From: Linanthus parryae
Lineage: Eukaryota > Streptophyta > Magnoliopsida > Ericales > Polemoniaceae
NCBI GenBank assembly: GCA_023055425.1
Contig: JALGPY010000002.1
Location: 49,499,321 to 49,563,320 of the forward strand
Length of the DNA: 64,000 nt
Direction of reading: 5' to 3'
Shown here: positions 1 to 10,280 of the stretch, piece after piece
Layout: each line of letters begins with the position of its first letter
Position numbering within the stretch: position 1 is the first letter of the stretch
The notes under the pieces: model-generated
The model's database searches: none
Seen by the model: the letters and a program-made list of their open reading frames with translations, nothing else
What the model was told of the DNA's origin: nothing
Program-made: the position numbers and the translations under genes

Positions 1-415
1 ACTGCAGAGCTGGGTTGGACGCCAAAGCCGGGGGCTGAGAGGCGTGAGCAGCAGGGGGCAGCATTTGTGCCGTTGACCCTTGGACCGAAGGCAGCTGCGT
101 TGCTGACGGTGGAGTTTGCAGATGAGGGTTGGGAGGCGTGACTGACACTCCCAATCCTGGAGCGGTAGGGGTTCCTCCTCCCTGAGGGATAGCGGTGACC
201 GGTGGGGGATTTGGCGCAAGGGTGCCCAGAACGGCTAAGATCCGTTCTAACTGCGCGTACTGAGACTTGAGAGCTTTTGCCTGACTTTGGACAGTGGCGT
301 CCAAAGACTCTAAAGTTGGCGCCTCGCCGGGAGTCGTCGGAGTACGGCGAGCCTCGTCTCCCGAGGGAGTTTCGGTGGAAGGCGATCGGTTGCTGACATC
401 GTCCTCCTGAGACAT
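1..415 (-). CDS. LTR retrotransposon gag polyprotein, N-terminal part (runs off window)
   Basis: An open frame starts at an ATG at 415 and reads leftward without a stop to base 1, giving about 138 residues. The product is hydrophilic, starts MSQEDD, and is rich in Pro, Thr, Ser and Gln, with a short helical stretch (SQYAQLERILAVLG) near residue 58. A low-complexity start like this is common for plant Ty3-type gag, but no conserved gag domain lies inside the window, so the family is inferred from context. The ATG is 18 bases inside a primer-binding-like site (434-452) and an LTR-like sequence, the normal order of an LTR element read on the minus strand. The rest of gag and pol would lie to the left. 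Confidence 0.6.
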   Translation of the reverse strand, partial: MSQEDDVSNRSPSTETPSGDEARRTPTTPGEAPTLESLDATVQSQAKALKSQYAQLERILAVLGTLAPNPPPVTAIPQGGGTPTAPGLGVSVTPPNPHLQTPPSATQLPSVQGSTAQMLPPAAHASQPPALASNPALQ

Positions 416-433
416 GGTTGCTTTTGCTGGTAA

Positions 434-452
434 GTTCACGTCGGGTTCACCA
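434..452 (-). other. Putative retrotransposon primer binding site
   Basis: Read on the minus strand the site is TGGTGAACCCGACGTGAAC. It begins with TGG, the complement of the CCA end of a tRNA. It lies 3 bases inside the LTR edge at 456 and just before the gag ATG at 415. I did not match it to a specific tRNA. Confidence 0.5.
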
Positions 453-455
453 AAA

Positions 456-1230
456 TGTGCACAAGAGATTCCGGCAGGGAGACCTCCGTGTACACCGTGC
501 GTAGTGGATCAGGGATCGCACAGGAAGAATAGGGGTGTGTGTAGGGAGAGAGTAAGTCAGTAGCAATGTCTGAGAGAGAGACAGAGGTTTGGCAGAGCTT
601 CCGCGTATAGCAATGTGTCCTCTTTTGTATGGAAAGGTTAACGATATATATATATACTGGAGAACGTGACCGTTGTAGTGTGGTTAATGCGCCCATTAAT
701 GGCGGCTTAATTAGCTTAACCATAACGGCACGTTCGTCCGAGTATATAGGAACCGTTACAGCACGTGGTGCGCGAATACCGGAACCGTTACGAGGTTGAC
801 CGGGTTTGACCGGATTGACCGGGTCTAGGGAGCTCGTGCCATAGATCTCTCAAAACAGTTACTAAAGGTCGCGTGCGGGCTTGGCTCGCACGCGACAGGG
901 CTTACTCTAGCCTCCAAACCACAAAGTCCCTACAAGTCCCGTGCAGTGGTATGCGAGGGCTCTGTCTCGCAGCCCCCACATGGATCAGCTCGGCTGGTGA
1001 TCCTGTGTGTGTGGAGCACAATATGGTGTGCTGGATGGTTGCCACGTGGCCTAGATCTGCCATGTCAGAAAGCAGTATCTACAGACACGAAAGAAGCTTG
1101 GCACGCAAGACTTGGCGTGTATACTCACCTCAATCCGATAGCACGTTCTAGATTCTATAGCAGTGGCCCTTGTCTACGAAACCGTCACCTATAAATTATT
1201 GCTTCTAAATCAAACGCGACTCAAACTATC
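456..1230 (-). repeat. 5' LTR of the left-edge retrotransposon (outer boundary uncertain)
   Basis: The inner edge is placed at 456, where the + strand reads TGTGCACAAG, so the element (minus strand) ends its 5' LTR with a CA dinucleotide. The tract has no convincing gene. It contains TA-rich sequence (644-657) that could serve as a TATA box, and repeated GACCGG-type motifs around 795-830. The outer end is not fixed: I found no clear target duplication, and a Stowaway-like element interrupts the sequence at 1236. Confidence 0.4.
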
Positions 1231-1766
1231 AAGTACTCCCTCCGTCCCATGCGGTAGTTCAAAAAAAATGAAGTTGCTTTATTAAAAAGCGTGTGAAAAG
1301 TCTATTTTGCCCCTCTAGTTCTACCCTGTTTCTAAAATTCTCCCTAGATTAAGCAAAAGTCACTGATTGTTCTTCAACATAGAACCAAATCTTCAACAGA
1401 ACTCCAACAGAAATGGTACAAATTTGAGAAACAATTAAACCAAAATATTGGCTAATTTGAGAAATCATACAAACAATTAAACCAACATATTGGCAAATAT
1501 GAGAAATCGAACCCCCAAAAGGGATTACTCGTTCTCAAATCGAACCGGACCGTGGGTTAATCACATCAGAGCTAAATGAAGAATTAGAGGAGTAGAGGGG
1601 GAAGATCCATAAAGAAATGATACAAATTCGAAGAGAAGCAGAAGATGGAGGGAGAATCTGACTAGATCTGAGAGAGATGGATTGTTCCAAATCGCCGACG
1701 GCGCTGTTGTCTTCGCCGCCTATCAGATCTGGGCGAAATATATCGTCGAATGCTCCAAATTGCCGG

Positions 1767-1956
1767 AATCGACCTGCGAAAGCCAAGCCGACAATCGAAC
1801 CTAAGAAAGACGAAGAGAGAGAGACGAAGAACACGAGAGCATGGGAATCGACCTGCAAAAGCCAAGCCAAGCCAACAATCAGACGACGGCGATGGCGACG
1901 GCGACGGAGATGGCGACCTCCTCTTCACCTTCTTCGGCCCCTCTCTCTCTCTCTAT

Positions 1957-2038
<82 letters not shown>

Positions 2039-2075
2039 GCTGAGGTAAAGAACACGAGAGGATGGGAACCGATTT
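1767..2075. repeat. Internal duplications inside the Stowaway-like element
   Basis: A unit containing GGAATCGACCTGCGAAAGCC occurs at 1767 and again, slightly changed, at 1842. A related unit beginning AGAACACGAGAG occurs at 1828 and again after the microsatellite at about 2049. The reading frames across this stretch in both strands are products of the repeats and are not called as genes. Confidence 0.65.
1960..2036. repeat. (TA)n microsatellite, about 77 bp
   Basis: An uninterrupted alternating TA run preceded by a CT-rich stretch (1941-1955). It lies inside the Stowaway-like element. Confidence 0.95.
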
Positions 2076-3199
2076 GTTTTTTATGAAATGAGAGGACTGG
2101 AATAGACGGATGAGGTTTTTGTTGCAAAAGGTTATCCATATAATTAGATTATGGCCTAATTAATTTGGGTTAGTTTGCTAATCTAATTTAATTAGGACCA
2201 ATTAAATGTGATAGTGTTTCTTTAATAAAAAGGGTATGATGGTATTTTTCATGTAAAAAGTGTCCATATTAGGAAAGATTAAACAATCGCGTGGGACGTC
2301 CCAATAAGGAAATTTTGAACTACCTCATGGGGACGGAGGGAGTATAACACTAAAATTCATAGAAAAAGTCCTACTTGATTTGAGATTAACCCGTTCCCCC
2401 CTATAAATATTATCTTAGCGATATTCACATTATCGAATACGAAAAACTATTTATAGCTCTTTTTTTGGCCCAAAAGGAGAACATCATATTAATATCACGA
2501 CCAAAAGATCAGTAGGATAGAACTAGAAACCTAGGCTATAATACCCAAAACGCTCAGCCAAACAGGCATCACAGCAAGACAACACCGAGTACCAACCAAT
2601 AAAACAGACCCAAACAAGCAAAGATTGTCAGAAAACATGACGAAACATCAAGACCAGACAACTGGAAACCATAAAATATCAGGAATTACTTCATCGACCA
2701 ACTATCAAGCATCAATGAAGGGGACAATGGCTGCCATGAGTTCATTATCTGGCAGAGGAGGCAAGATCGCATCAACAACTAGATCATCACGAGAAAAGGA
2801 AGACTGGGTGCCAGCATCCACAATGGAAACGTTAGAATCATCCTTAGGGGCTTCCAGAGCTAGGAGGGGCAACTTCTAAGTGCAAGGGCAAGACATAGGG
2901 GGCAGCATTGCCAGGAGGTTGCATCTGAAACATGAACAAGGGAAAAGGGAGCAAATTGAATTTGCCATGGAACCCAAGCAGAAGAACCTGGAGCATACTC
3001 CACTTCCACAGAGCTTGAAACATCTGAAAAAGAGAGGATTTGATAAAGCTAATTAAAAGAATAAAAAGTAGATGATGCTGCTAAAATGGCAGCAGCTATA
3101 TTCCCCGTATGGTGATAACTCTAATCTCTGGTGGTATGTTGTCTCTGGAACATCAGTTTATTTCTTGTTATCCACACGACCCAAAATATAGCTGGGATC

Positions 3200-6100
3200 C
3201 AATGCCAATTCTGGTAGGACTAAAGAGCTCTCTTCTTTTTCACCCATCATTTAATCCACATTTGGATATTTGTGTTAGGGTTAGGCTTAAAATTTATAGG
3301 AGCATCTTCCCAAAGCTCTTGAGCTTTTAAGCAATCAACAAAGATATGGGAAGGAGTTCAATCAAATTAGGACAAAAGATGACAGTTTGGGCGGATAGAA
3401 TTAATTTTAATGTGTAAATTTTCAAGAGTAGAAATAGAGTTAGTAAGAGTACGCCAAAACAGATGAATAATTTGAAATGATAATTCTGAGGACCAAAGAT
3501 TTGACCAGTTAAAACTATAGAGATAGGCTTAAATTGAACTTTCTTGGAAGAGAGGTGGGGAGAGGAGTTATTAAAATTTTGAAGTAGACAGACAGATTTC
3601 ACTGTAAAGGCTCCTGTGGAGGAAGGCCGCCAGAAAGGAAAACCAATCTCCTCACTATTTGGTAAAACTTATTCAAGAATTTTTCTGCAAAGCCATCTCG
3701 GAAAAATCTGCTCTGAAAGCTCATGATTCCACTGATTAGAGTCATTCCTCAGTTGAGAGAGCCATTTATAGTGCTTAGTTGAATCAGTGACATCAAAGCA
3801 GTCCGAAATAGAATTACATGCCACATCCTTAATCCGACCCCCTGATCTAATCCATATAGATTTTCCTGTAACAACTTTCCAGGAGAGCCCTAACCGGAGA
3901 GTGCTTCTTCCTTTACAAATGTTCTCCGAGCACAAGAAGCACTGGGATTCAATTTTATAGCCGAATAAGGTTTTCTCTTACAGAATTTAGAGGTGAAGTA
4001 TGTGCTGAAAAAAGAGTTATGCTCAGACAATAATTTCCAACTGTTTTTAGCTAAAAGAGTATTGTTGAGGCATTGAAGATTTTTAAAACCGAGGCCCCCT
4101 TTCCTAGTCTTGTTGCAAAGGAAATTCCAAGATAGCCATTGTATACCATTCTTACATGAATTTCCAAACCAAAAGAATTTGGATAAAAGTGAGGTAATGG
4201 TATCACAGGCTTTTTTGGGGAAGGAGCATATAGACATTGGATACACTAGAATGTTATTAAGAACTGACTTAATAAGAGTACTTCTTTCTAAATTGTTAAG
4301 CAACAAGTCTTGCCAGCCTGTGCACTTCTTAGTGATTGTATTAATAGTGGTTTTAATGAGATCAGTATTAGTCCCTTTTTTATCAAGGAAGACCCCAGAA
4401 TACTTTTCCTATATTTTCTTGAGACTGAATGCCCAGAGCTTGTGGGAATTGAAATTATCTGGAATAGAGCAGTTGGGGCTAAAAACAAGACAAGACTTGT
4501 CAATATAATAACTTCACCAGATTGTGTAGCAAATTCATCCAATATATTTTTGATGGAAACAATTGTATTTGCATTGACTTGGAAAAAGAGCAATGTATCA
4601 TCAGCGAACTACAAATGGGAGATTTTGGGACCTCTAGTGTATGGGATTCCTGTGAAGAGCCCCTCTTGTTCTGCCATAGTGAGGGAACTAGAAAGTACTT
4701 CTGCACAAAGAGAGAAAAGAAAAAGGGACAGTGGGTCTCCATGTCTCAGACCCCTGGCAGGATAGAAGAAGTGGGATTGAGATCCATTAACAAGTACATA
4801 GTAAGAACTGTGGTTACACATTGCATGATGAGTCTGATAAAATTAGAAGGGAAATGCATGTGAGTCATAAATTGCTCCAGAAAATCCCATCTAGTTCTAT
4901 CAAAGGCTTTGGAAATGTCCAACTTTAGAGCTACTAGTTTTGGCTTAGACTTCGAGTTAGCTTTGTGAATAGTGTGGACAAGATCCTACCCTATCAAGAT
5001 GTTGTCTTGGATTAATCTATGAGGAATGAATCCATTTTGATTAACTGAGATAAGAGAGGGAAGCACAAATTTAGTTCTATCTGCAATAACCTTAGCAATG
5101 ATTCTATAGAGCACATTACAAAGACTTATGGGTCTATAGTCATTTACAGTTTGCGGATTCTGATTCTTGGGAATTAAGATAATATGTGTTTTATTTATTT
5201 CTTTGAGCATATGACCAGATTTAAGGAAAGAGATGACAACTGAAGTGACACTAGTTGAAATGATAGACCATATTTTTTGAAAAATAGCAGGTTGAAAACC
5301 ATCAGGCCCTGGAGCCTTCAAAGGAGCCATATCAAAGACTGCATTATAAACATCATGAGCTGTAACGGGTAAGCTAAGGAGAGATTGTTGGTCAGGGGAC
5401 ATGAACTTTGTGATGTTAAAGAGTTGAGAAAACTCAAACAGACCCTCATTCTCAGCATTTAAGCTTTCAAAGAAGGCATTGGAGAGGAGCATATGTTTTG
5501 AAAGTGATTATAAAAGGTACTCACTATTTCGCCTGGATCAGTGATAATGCTCCCATCAATGGTTCTCAAGTTCCAGATATTGTTTATACTCTTCCTAATT
5601 TTTTTATATGCATGGAATTTTTTTTTTGTTTCTACTTCCGTCTTTGAGCCAAGAGCATCTAGCCCTTTGAGCCCAGAAGGTCTCCTCACAGGCTAGGAGC
5701 TTTTGCAACTCAACTTGAAGGGTGAAAAAGTTCCTAGAAGTCGAGGGATCAGGGATTAAAGCCCGAGAAGCCAAAATTTGTTGTTGTAAGTGATGGATTT
5801 GGTTGGTCTGAGTTGGTGTGGCAGAATCCCAAACTCTGAAAGTCTTAAGAGTAATAGCTAACAGTTTAGACACTCTATAACATGGTGATCCATAAATAGG
5901 TAGTCTCCAGATTAAAGACAACAAGTCTCTAGTAGAATTAAAGTTTAACCACCATACTGCAAATCTCTTTGTAGGGTGGTTAAGTCCATGGCAATTTAAT
6001 TGAAACAATTGAAGCAGCATGGGAGAGGGATCAGAGGCTGCAATTCCTAAGTTTTGAATAGCTAATGAAGGGAAGAGACTCAGAAAATCCAAATTACACC

Positions 6101-6697
6101 ATGCTCTATCCAATCTTTCAAAAGTGGGGATTCAAGTAGTTCTATTATTAGTCCAAGTATACCAAGGACTAATATTCTTTACTTCAAACAGATTCCAATT
6201 GTTGAGATGACAGAGAAGTGACTCAGCTCCTCTAAGATAGGAAGCACATGGACCAGTTTTATCTTCAGGGAAGATGACTTGATTAAAATCCCCTAGGAGA
6301 ATGAGAGGCCTACGAAGGGGAAGGATGTCATCCAATTTTAACAACAAGGAGTTTCTATATTTCCAAACTGGGTGACCATACATTAGCCCTACACACCGAG
6401 AATTATACCTGGTATCTAAGATGTCTAAAATAATTAAATTAGCAGATGAAAAGAGGATGTTACATGAAAGGGCAGAGGAGTTCCAAGCACACTATAGTCC
6501 TCCACTTGATCCAACTGGATCAACAACATGATACTGACCAAAGCCTAGCTTCCTAAATTTTTTATTTATGAAAGTTGATTCTTTTTTTGTTTCTAAAGGA
6601 AAATAAGAGAGGGTTTATGCATGCGAGTCAAGGAGAACAGTTCGTGAACTGCTAAGTCTTGACCCACCACTCTGCTGTTCCAGCTTAGAAATTTCAT
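3200..6697 (-). pseudogene. LINE ORF2: endonuclease and reverse transcriptase, heavily mutated
   Basis: ORF2 opens at an ATG at 6697 (MKFLSWNSRVVGQDLAVHEL), a typical endonuclease start. The endonuclease motif LILLGDFNQV lies near 6290. Reverse transcriptase pieces follow: KAPGPDGFQPAIFQ and NDYRPISLCNVLYRIIAKV (5492-4986), RGLRHGDPLSLFLFSLC (4821-4609), and the catalytic FADDTLLF near 4600, which is preceded directly by an in-frame TAG. A zinc-finger-type C-terminus, IFVDCLKAQELWEDA, reads near 3350-3300. At least six frame changes separate these parts, so no functional protein can be made. Confidence 0.85.
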
Positions 6698-7002
6698 TGA
6701 TCCTTTGGGGGTTGATCTAGGACAACCACCCTAGACCCTTTTGACATAGATAAGGAGAGAGTTATGCCTACTTTAGCCTTTTTGTTTACATTCAACAAAC
6801 TAGGAATTGGATCATGGAAAGGGAGTAATCTTTTTCTAAACTTGAACTTAAAAAAATCTTTGTCAAAGGGATTGAATTCGAAATTAACTTGATTACCTTT
6901 TTGAGAAACTTGATTGGATTTAGATCTTTGTTTCTTATCCTCATTTTTGTGCTCATCTGGAAGTACAAGAGTAGAAGCTGCTCCCCTTTTTTTGAATGGC
7001 TT

Positions 7003-7843
7003 CTACATGCTTGCCACTTTAACAGATTTGGATCTTGTCACCAGTGGAGTTCTCCCTTCCTGTTTTTTCTTGTCCTTACTTCCTTTCTTCCCAGTACCTC
7101 TTTTTCCTCTTGCTTTTTTGGGCACTTGGGATGTTCCTTCTTTCAACAGCTTGTCAATATCAGCCATATCTAAGTTTCTTTGAGCGATTTCTGAATCTGC
7201 TTCAGAGGTAACAGAGGGTGGAAAATCTGGAGCTTTCATGCTTAAACCAGAGTGACTCAGCTTTTTGTAAGTGGTTGGAAGTTGTCTCATGGTAGGAGAT
7301 GTGATGGTGGTTGCAGTGAGTGAAGGCAGAGATGGAGGTTCTAGAGTCTGAGATGGTAACCCTTTGACTGCAAGCCATGGAGGAGATTTTGTCGTGATGA
7401 TGGGTGGGAGTTGATGCAGTTCATGAATCAAGGAATCTGAAACCGAACAGTAGAGGCTTTTGCAGTTCCCAAGTTCATGAATTGATTTAAATGAGACTCA
7501 TGCATCTGGTTGGAATAGGAATCGGTCACCTCAGCCTTTGAGTGGAGAGAATGTGTAACTGAAGGTTCCGGAAAGTATGCATGCACTCTTCTTGATTCTT
7601 GAGGTGGGTTCATAGCATTGAATGCTCCCGACGATGAAGCTCCTAAACGCGACCCTATAAATGAGGACCCAACTCTACCCGTAGAGGCATTTGAAACATT
7701 GGGGTTAGGTGCATCAGTAGGAGGTGTGACAAAACCATCTTCTGAAGAAGAGGAAGAGGAATCATGAATGTGAAAACGGAGAGCTCGAGGAGCACCTTGA
7801 TTGGGATCAAGTAGGACTGGAATATCTTGAAAATAATTAATCA
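7003..7843 (-). pseudogene. LINE ORF1, C-terminal part, frameshifted
   Basis: Two overlapping open stretches cover this tract. The upstream one (7843-7428) is Ser/Pro/Asn-rich and contains LLDPNQGAPRALRF. The second (7431-7003) ends in a very basic tail, KKARGKRGTGKKGSKDKKK, followed by RTPLVTRSKS. This composition fits the variable C-terminal region of plant LINE ORF1, and the position just ahead of ORF2 supports it. The zinc knuckle and DUF4283 parts are not present. Confidence 0.6.
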
Positions 7844-7970
7844 GGGGTGCCTACACATCTAGGGTAATTAACGGTTCTAAGATTCGAACAGGGAATGGGG
7901 AACTCATAAACAAAAATCTGAAATTATTTGTTTCCCGTATTTTTCAGAAAGTTAGTGAAATTTCTGGGTT

Positions 7971-8333
7971 AACAGGATAAAAGCTCACAAAGAAGCCTGC
8001 TTGCATATCTATTCTGTTGAAACTTCCGTTGTGCCTCCTACTGTCATGAGGAATGGAAGTAAGTCGGTTCTGTTTGACGCGTGTAGGTTAGCCAAGAAGC
8101 TAAATGAACTGGGAAGGGGTCGATGATCCAATGGGAGATTAATATGCAGAGTTTGGATAGAAATGATGTGTTATGCAGCTTGTCGCTGTATAGGAACAAT
8201 TCATGCTGCACAATTGAGTAAAGGTGGGCAGCTCATCACCATGGTTTGGTTGTTGATGGCTCATCTTGGCCTCGGGGATTATTTTCTGCCTGAAGTGCTT
8301 GATTACAATCGATCCATGATAATCAGGGGGTAA
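7971..8333 (+). pseudogene. C-terminal fragment of a DUF4220/DUF594 gene, inverted copy
   Basis: The + strand reads a frame closely related to the last 120 residues of the intact gene at 13381-15483. Shared blocks include SKSVLFDACRLAKKLNELG, VWIEMMCYAACRC and the LSKGGQLIT-VWLLMAHLGLGDYFL block. An in-frame TGA interrupts it after LNELGRGR, and the acidic insert of the intact protein (GEDEDEEGV) is lost. It ends with a TAA at 8331. Only the C-terminus is present; no DUF4220 N-terminal membrane part is found upstream, where the LINE relic begins. It lies in the opposite orientation to the intact gene 5 kb away, so it is a decayed partial duplicate. Confidence 0.85.
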
Positions 8334-9090
8334 TCGCGAATAGTTTCCTCCCGTATGGAATATCCAGAGACTTCTTTGTAGCTTTTCATCCCGCCTCTAT
8401 GCAGGAAAATCTTCTACAGGGTCAAAATCATTTTTCTTGTGCAGAAGAATACATTGGAAGTAACTAGTTTCTTTCTGATTTAAGCATAATAATGCTGTCT
8501 TTGGTGGCACACGGTGGTGTTGGTTTTTTTTTTTTTTTTTTTTTCAAAGGCGTTTGGCTTAAGTTCAGGTAAGAATATCGGTTGCTGACCGATTTACTGT
8601 TCTTTCATGTATATGAAACAGCATCACTTAGTGAATCGAATTCCCCTTTTTTTTTCATTTATTACTTCTTTTCATTTATTACACAATGTGGTAGATTATT
8701 TCAAGACCAGGAGTTAATGTTGACAATGGAAACTAGGTAAATTTGTTTCAATTCCCCCTCCTCTATTGTGATGGAAGGGACAGATGGTGTTACAATGATG
8801 ATCCAAGGAGGTGTCTGCAGGTTAGAGCATAGAAGTTGAATTCTGAGCTCATAGGGGGAATCCTAGCACTTTCTTAATAGACCTACCTGAAGCAATCTAG
8901 TGAGGCTACACAGAAAGTACCCGCCACAGCTAAGTTGAGTTTAGCAATGAGGGTGGGGGTGTCTAGAAGTTGAAACGCCGATAACATTGAATCTCTCTTT
9001 GAGCAGGAACTTGTCACTGGAGACAAGGAAGGTTGGAAAGCATTTTGGTGCGTTCTCCTTGCAAATTCTTGCCAGTGGCTGGGGGCATTA
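8334..9090 (+). repeat. Duplicated 3' flank of the DUF4220 gene (inverted relative to 12860-13085)
   Basis: The segment from about 8815 to 9085 aligns by eye with the reverse complement of 13085 down to about 12860. Shared landmarks are GGTTAGAGCATA, GCTAAGTTGAGTTTAG, and an AG acceptor followed by GGAACTTG, then TTTTGGTGCGTTCTCCTTG. The segment 8334-8815 has diverged or was rearranged; it contains a poly-T run (8524-8544) and no gene. The duplication therefore included genomic sequence downstream of the coding region. Confidence 0.7.
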
Positions 9091-9262
9091 GCAATAGTTA
9101 CCTTCTAAGTCCTTGACACAACAGTGTGACGGTACTCCTTTCATTCCTCGACAGAACGTGGGTCACCACATCATGCTTGTACCCACCTAAGGTGTGTAGG
9201 AACAAGCATGAGGTGGTGGCACAAGGTCATATCAATCAATGAAAAGGCACATAAGCCTTTTG

Positions 9263-10250
9263 ATCGATTCATTTGATAAACTTGAAGATCAACACTTGTT
9301 TTATGCAGATGATTGTCTTCTCTTTGTTAGTAGATCTAAACGGTCCATTGAGGGGGCACGCCATTTTATTTTTTTATGAAGAGGTGGCAAAACATGTACT
9401 TGCAGAATATATAGCCGTTTCTGGCAGCAAATAAATCCGGGGAGTAGTTTTTTGGTCACTGGGGTGGTTTTTGTTGGCGAATCAAAGGTACCTTGAATGT
9501 ACTTGGGCTTGGTGAGGAGTTGACGACGAAGAGGTGGAAGAAATGGACCAAACGGAGGAGCTCGAGACAAAGAGAACAAGCTGCTGGCACAGGGTCTTCG
9601 TGCGAAGAGAATTGTTCTTCGTTTGAAGGGCGTGCGAAGATAAATTGTCTTTGTGCGAAGGTCTTCGTGTGAAGACATCGCTGGGGGCGGCCATATTTTA
9701 TTTCCTTGTTCGTTATTTTTGGTATTTATTTGGGCACAAGCTGTTTAGTAGGCCTGTATAAAGGCTATAGGTCGTGCTCTACATTGTGTGGGTTGTATTT
9801 GTGGGTTTCTCTCAATAAAATAGGCGGTTTTCGAGTCGTGGAGGTAGCTAGCTCATCGCTAGTGAACCACGTTATATCGTGTGTGCTCTTGTGTTCTTGT
9901 TTCATCGATTTCATCGTTCTCTAAGCTTTGTCCGGATCATAACAGTTTCGTTATAAATCATTTCTCATTCAGTACTTGGGATCCCCAGTTTCATGTAAAC
10001 GTCTGGGGAATGCTAATTTTCAGGGACTGGTACAGAAAGCTCAGAGCCGGATTGCGGGATGGAACGGCAAGGTATTATCTGCGGGAGGTAGATTGATCTG
10101 ATTAAGAGTGACCTTGTCTACCTCCCCTTTCATTTGATGTATGTGCTCCCAGTTCCGGAGACAGTGATTAGGAGACTTCACTCCCTTTTCTCTGATTTAT
10201 TCTGGACCTCTGGAGAGAGTTCTCGTAGACATTGGATTGGTTGAAATAAA
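9263..10250 (+). pseudogene. Second L1-type LINE fragment (reverse transcriptase C-terminal half)
   Basis: The + strand encodes DQHLFYADDCLLFVSRSKRS (catalytic YADD box) at about 9287-9346. After a 465-bp insertion it continues with NANFQGLVQKAQSRIAGWNG and KVLSAGG, then in shifted frames the region up to RRLHSLFSDLFW. These blocks are in the standard order for plant LINE ORF2 after the catalytic box. Frameshifts and stops are frequent. It is distinct from the minus-strand LINE at 2461-7843 and lies in the opposite orientation. Confidence 0.75.
9508..9972. mobile_element. 465-bp insertion inside the LINE fragment, class unclear
   Basis: It is flanked by an 8-bp direct repeat, TACTTGGG, at 9500-9507 and 9973-9980, and splits LINE coding sequence that resumes directly afterwards. 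Inside are a possible TATA box (TATAAAGG, near 9758), an AATAAA signal near 9813 and an end resembling an LTR (GTCCGGATCATAACA). An 8-bp duplication suggests hAT, but the ends CTTGGTGAGG and TCTCATTCAG are only weakly inverted. A solo LTR is the alternative. Confidence 0.45.
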
Positions 10251-10280
10251 CTTTCCTTTCCTTTCCTTTCCTTTCCTTTC
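10251..10280. repeat. (CTTTC)6 microsatellite
   Basis: Six perfect CTTTC units directly at the end of the recognisable LINE fragment. Confidence 0.9.

Larger units (their letters stand above)
1236..2342. mobile_element. Stowaway-like (Tc1/mariner) non-autonomous element, 1107 bp
   Basis: The left terminus is CTCCCTCCGTCCCATG and the right terminus is its imperfect inverse, CATGGGGACGGAGGGAG. TA dinucleotides at 1234-1235 and 2343-2344 form the expected target duplication. This is the signature terminal sequence of plant Stowaway elements. Inverted similarity extends inward (GGTAGTTC against GAACTACC, then AT-rich stretches on both sides containing ATTAAAAAG and CTTTAATAAAAAG). No transposase is visible. 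At 1.1 kb it is longer than typical Stowaway MITEs; the middle holds duplicated GC-rich sequence and a TA microsatellite. Confidence 0.85.
2461..7843 (-). mobile_element. L1-type LINE retrotransposon relic, minus strand
   Basis: In order along the minus strand there are an ORF1 remnant (7843-7003), an ORF2 starting at 6697 with endonuclease, reverse transcriptase and a zinc-finger region, and a 3' end at about 2461. There the minus strand reads CTTTTGGGCC followed by seven A residues, like other plant LINE tails. The element is 5' truncated: the N-terminal part of ORF1, where a DUF4283 domain normally sits, is missing, and DUF4220-like sequence begins just beyond at 7971. Many stops and frameshifts make it inactive. 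I found no target-site duplication. Confidence 0.85.

Noticed and set aside
1662..2139. Several overlapping frames on both strands with Arg-rich and alternating Tyr-Ile runs
   Set aside because: They are created by the TA microsatellite and duplicated GC-rich units inside a MITE; no domain and no consistent frame.
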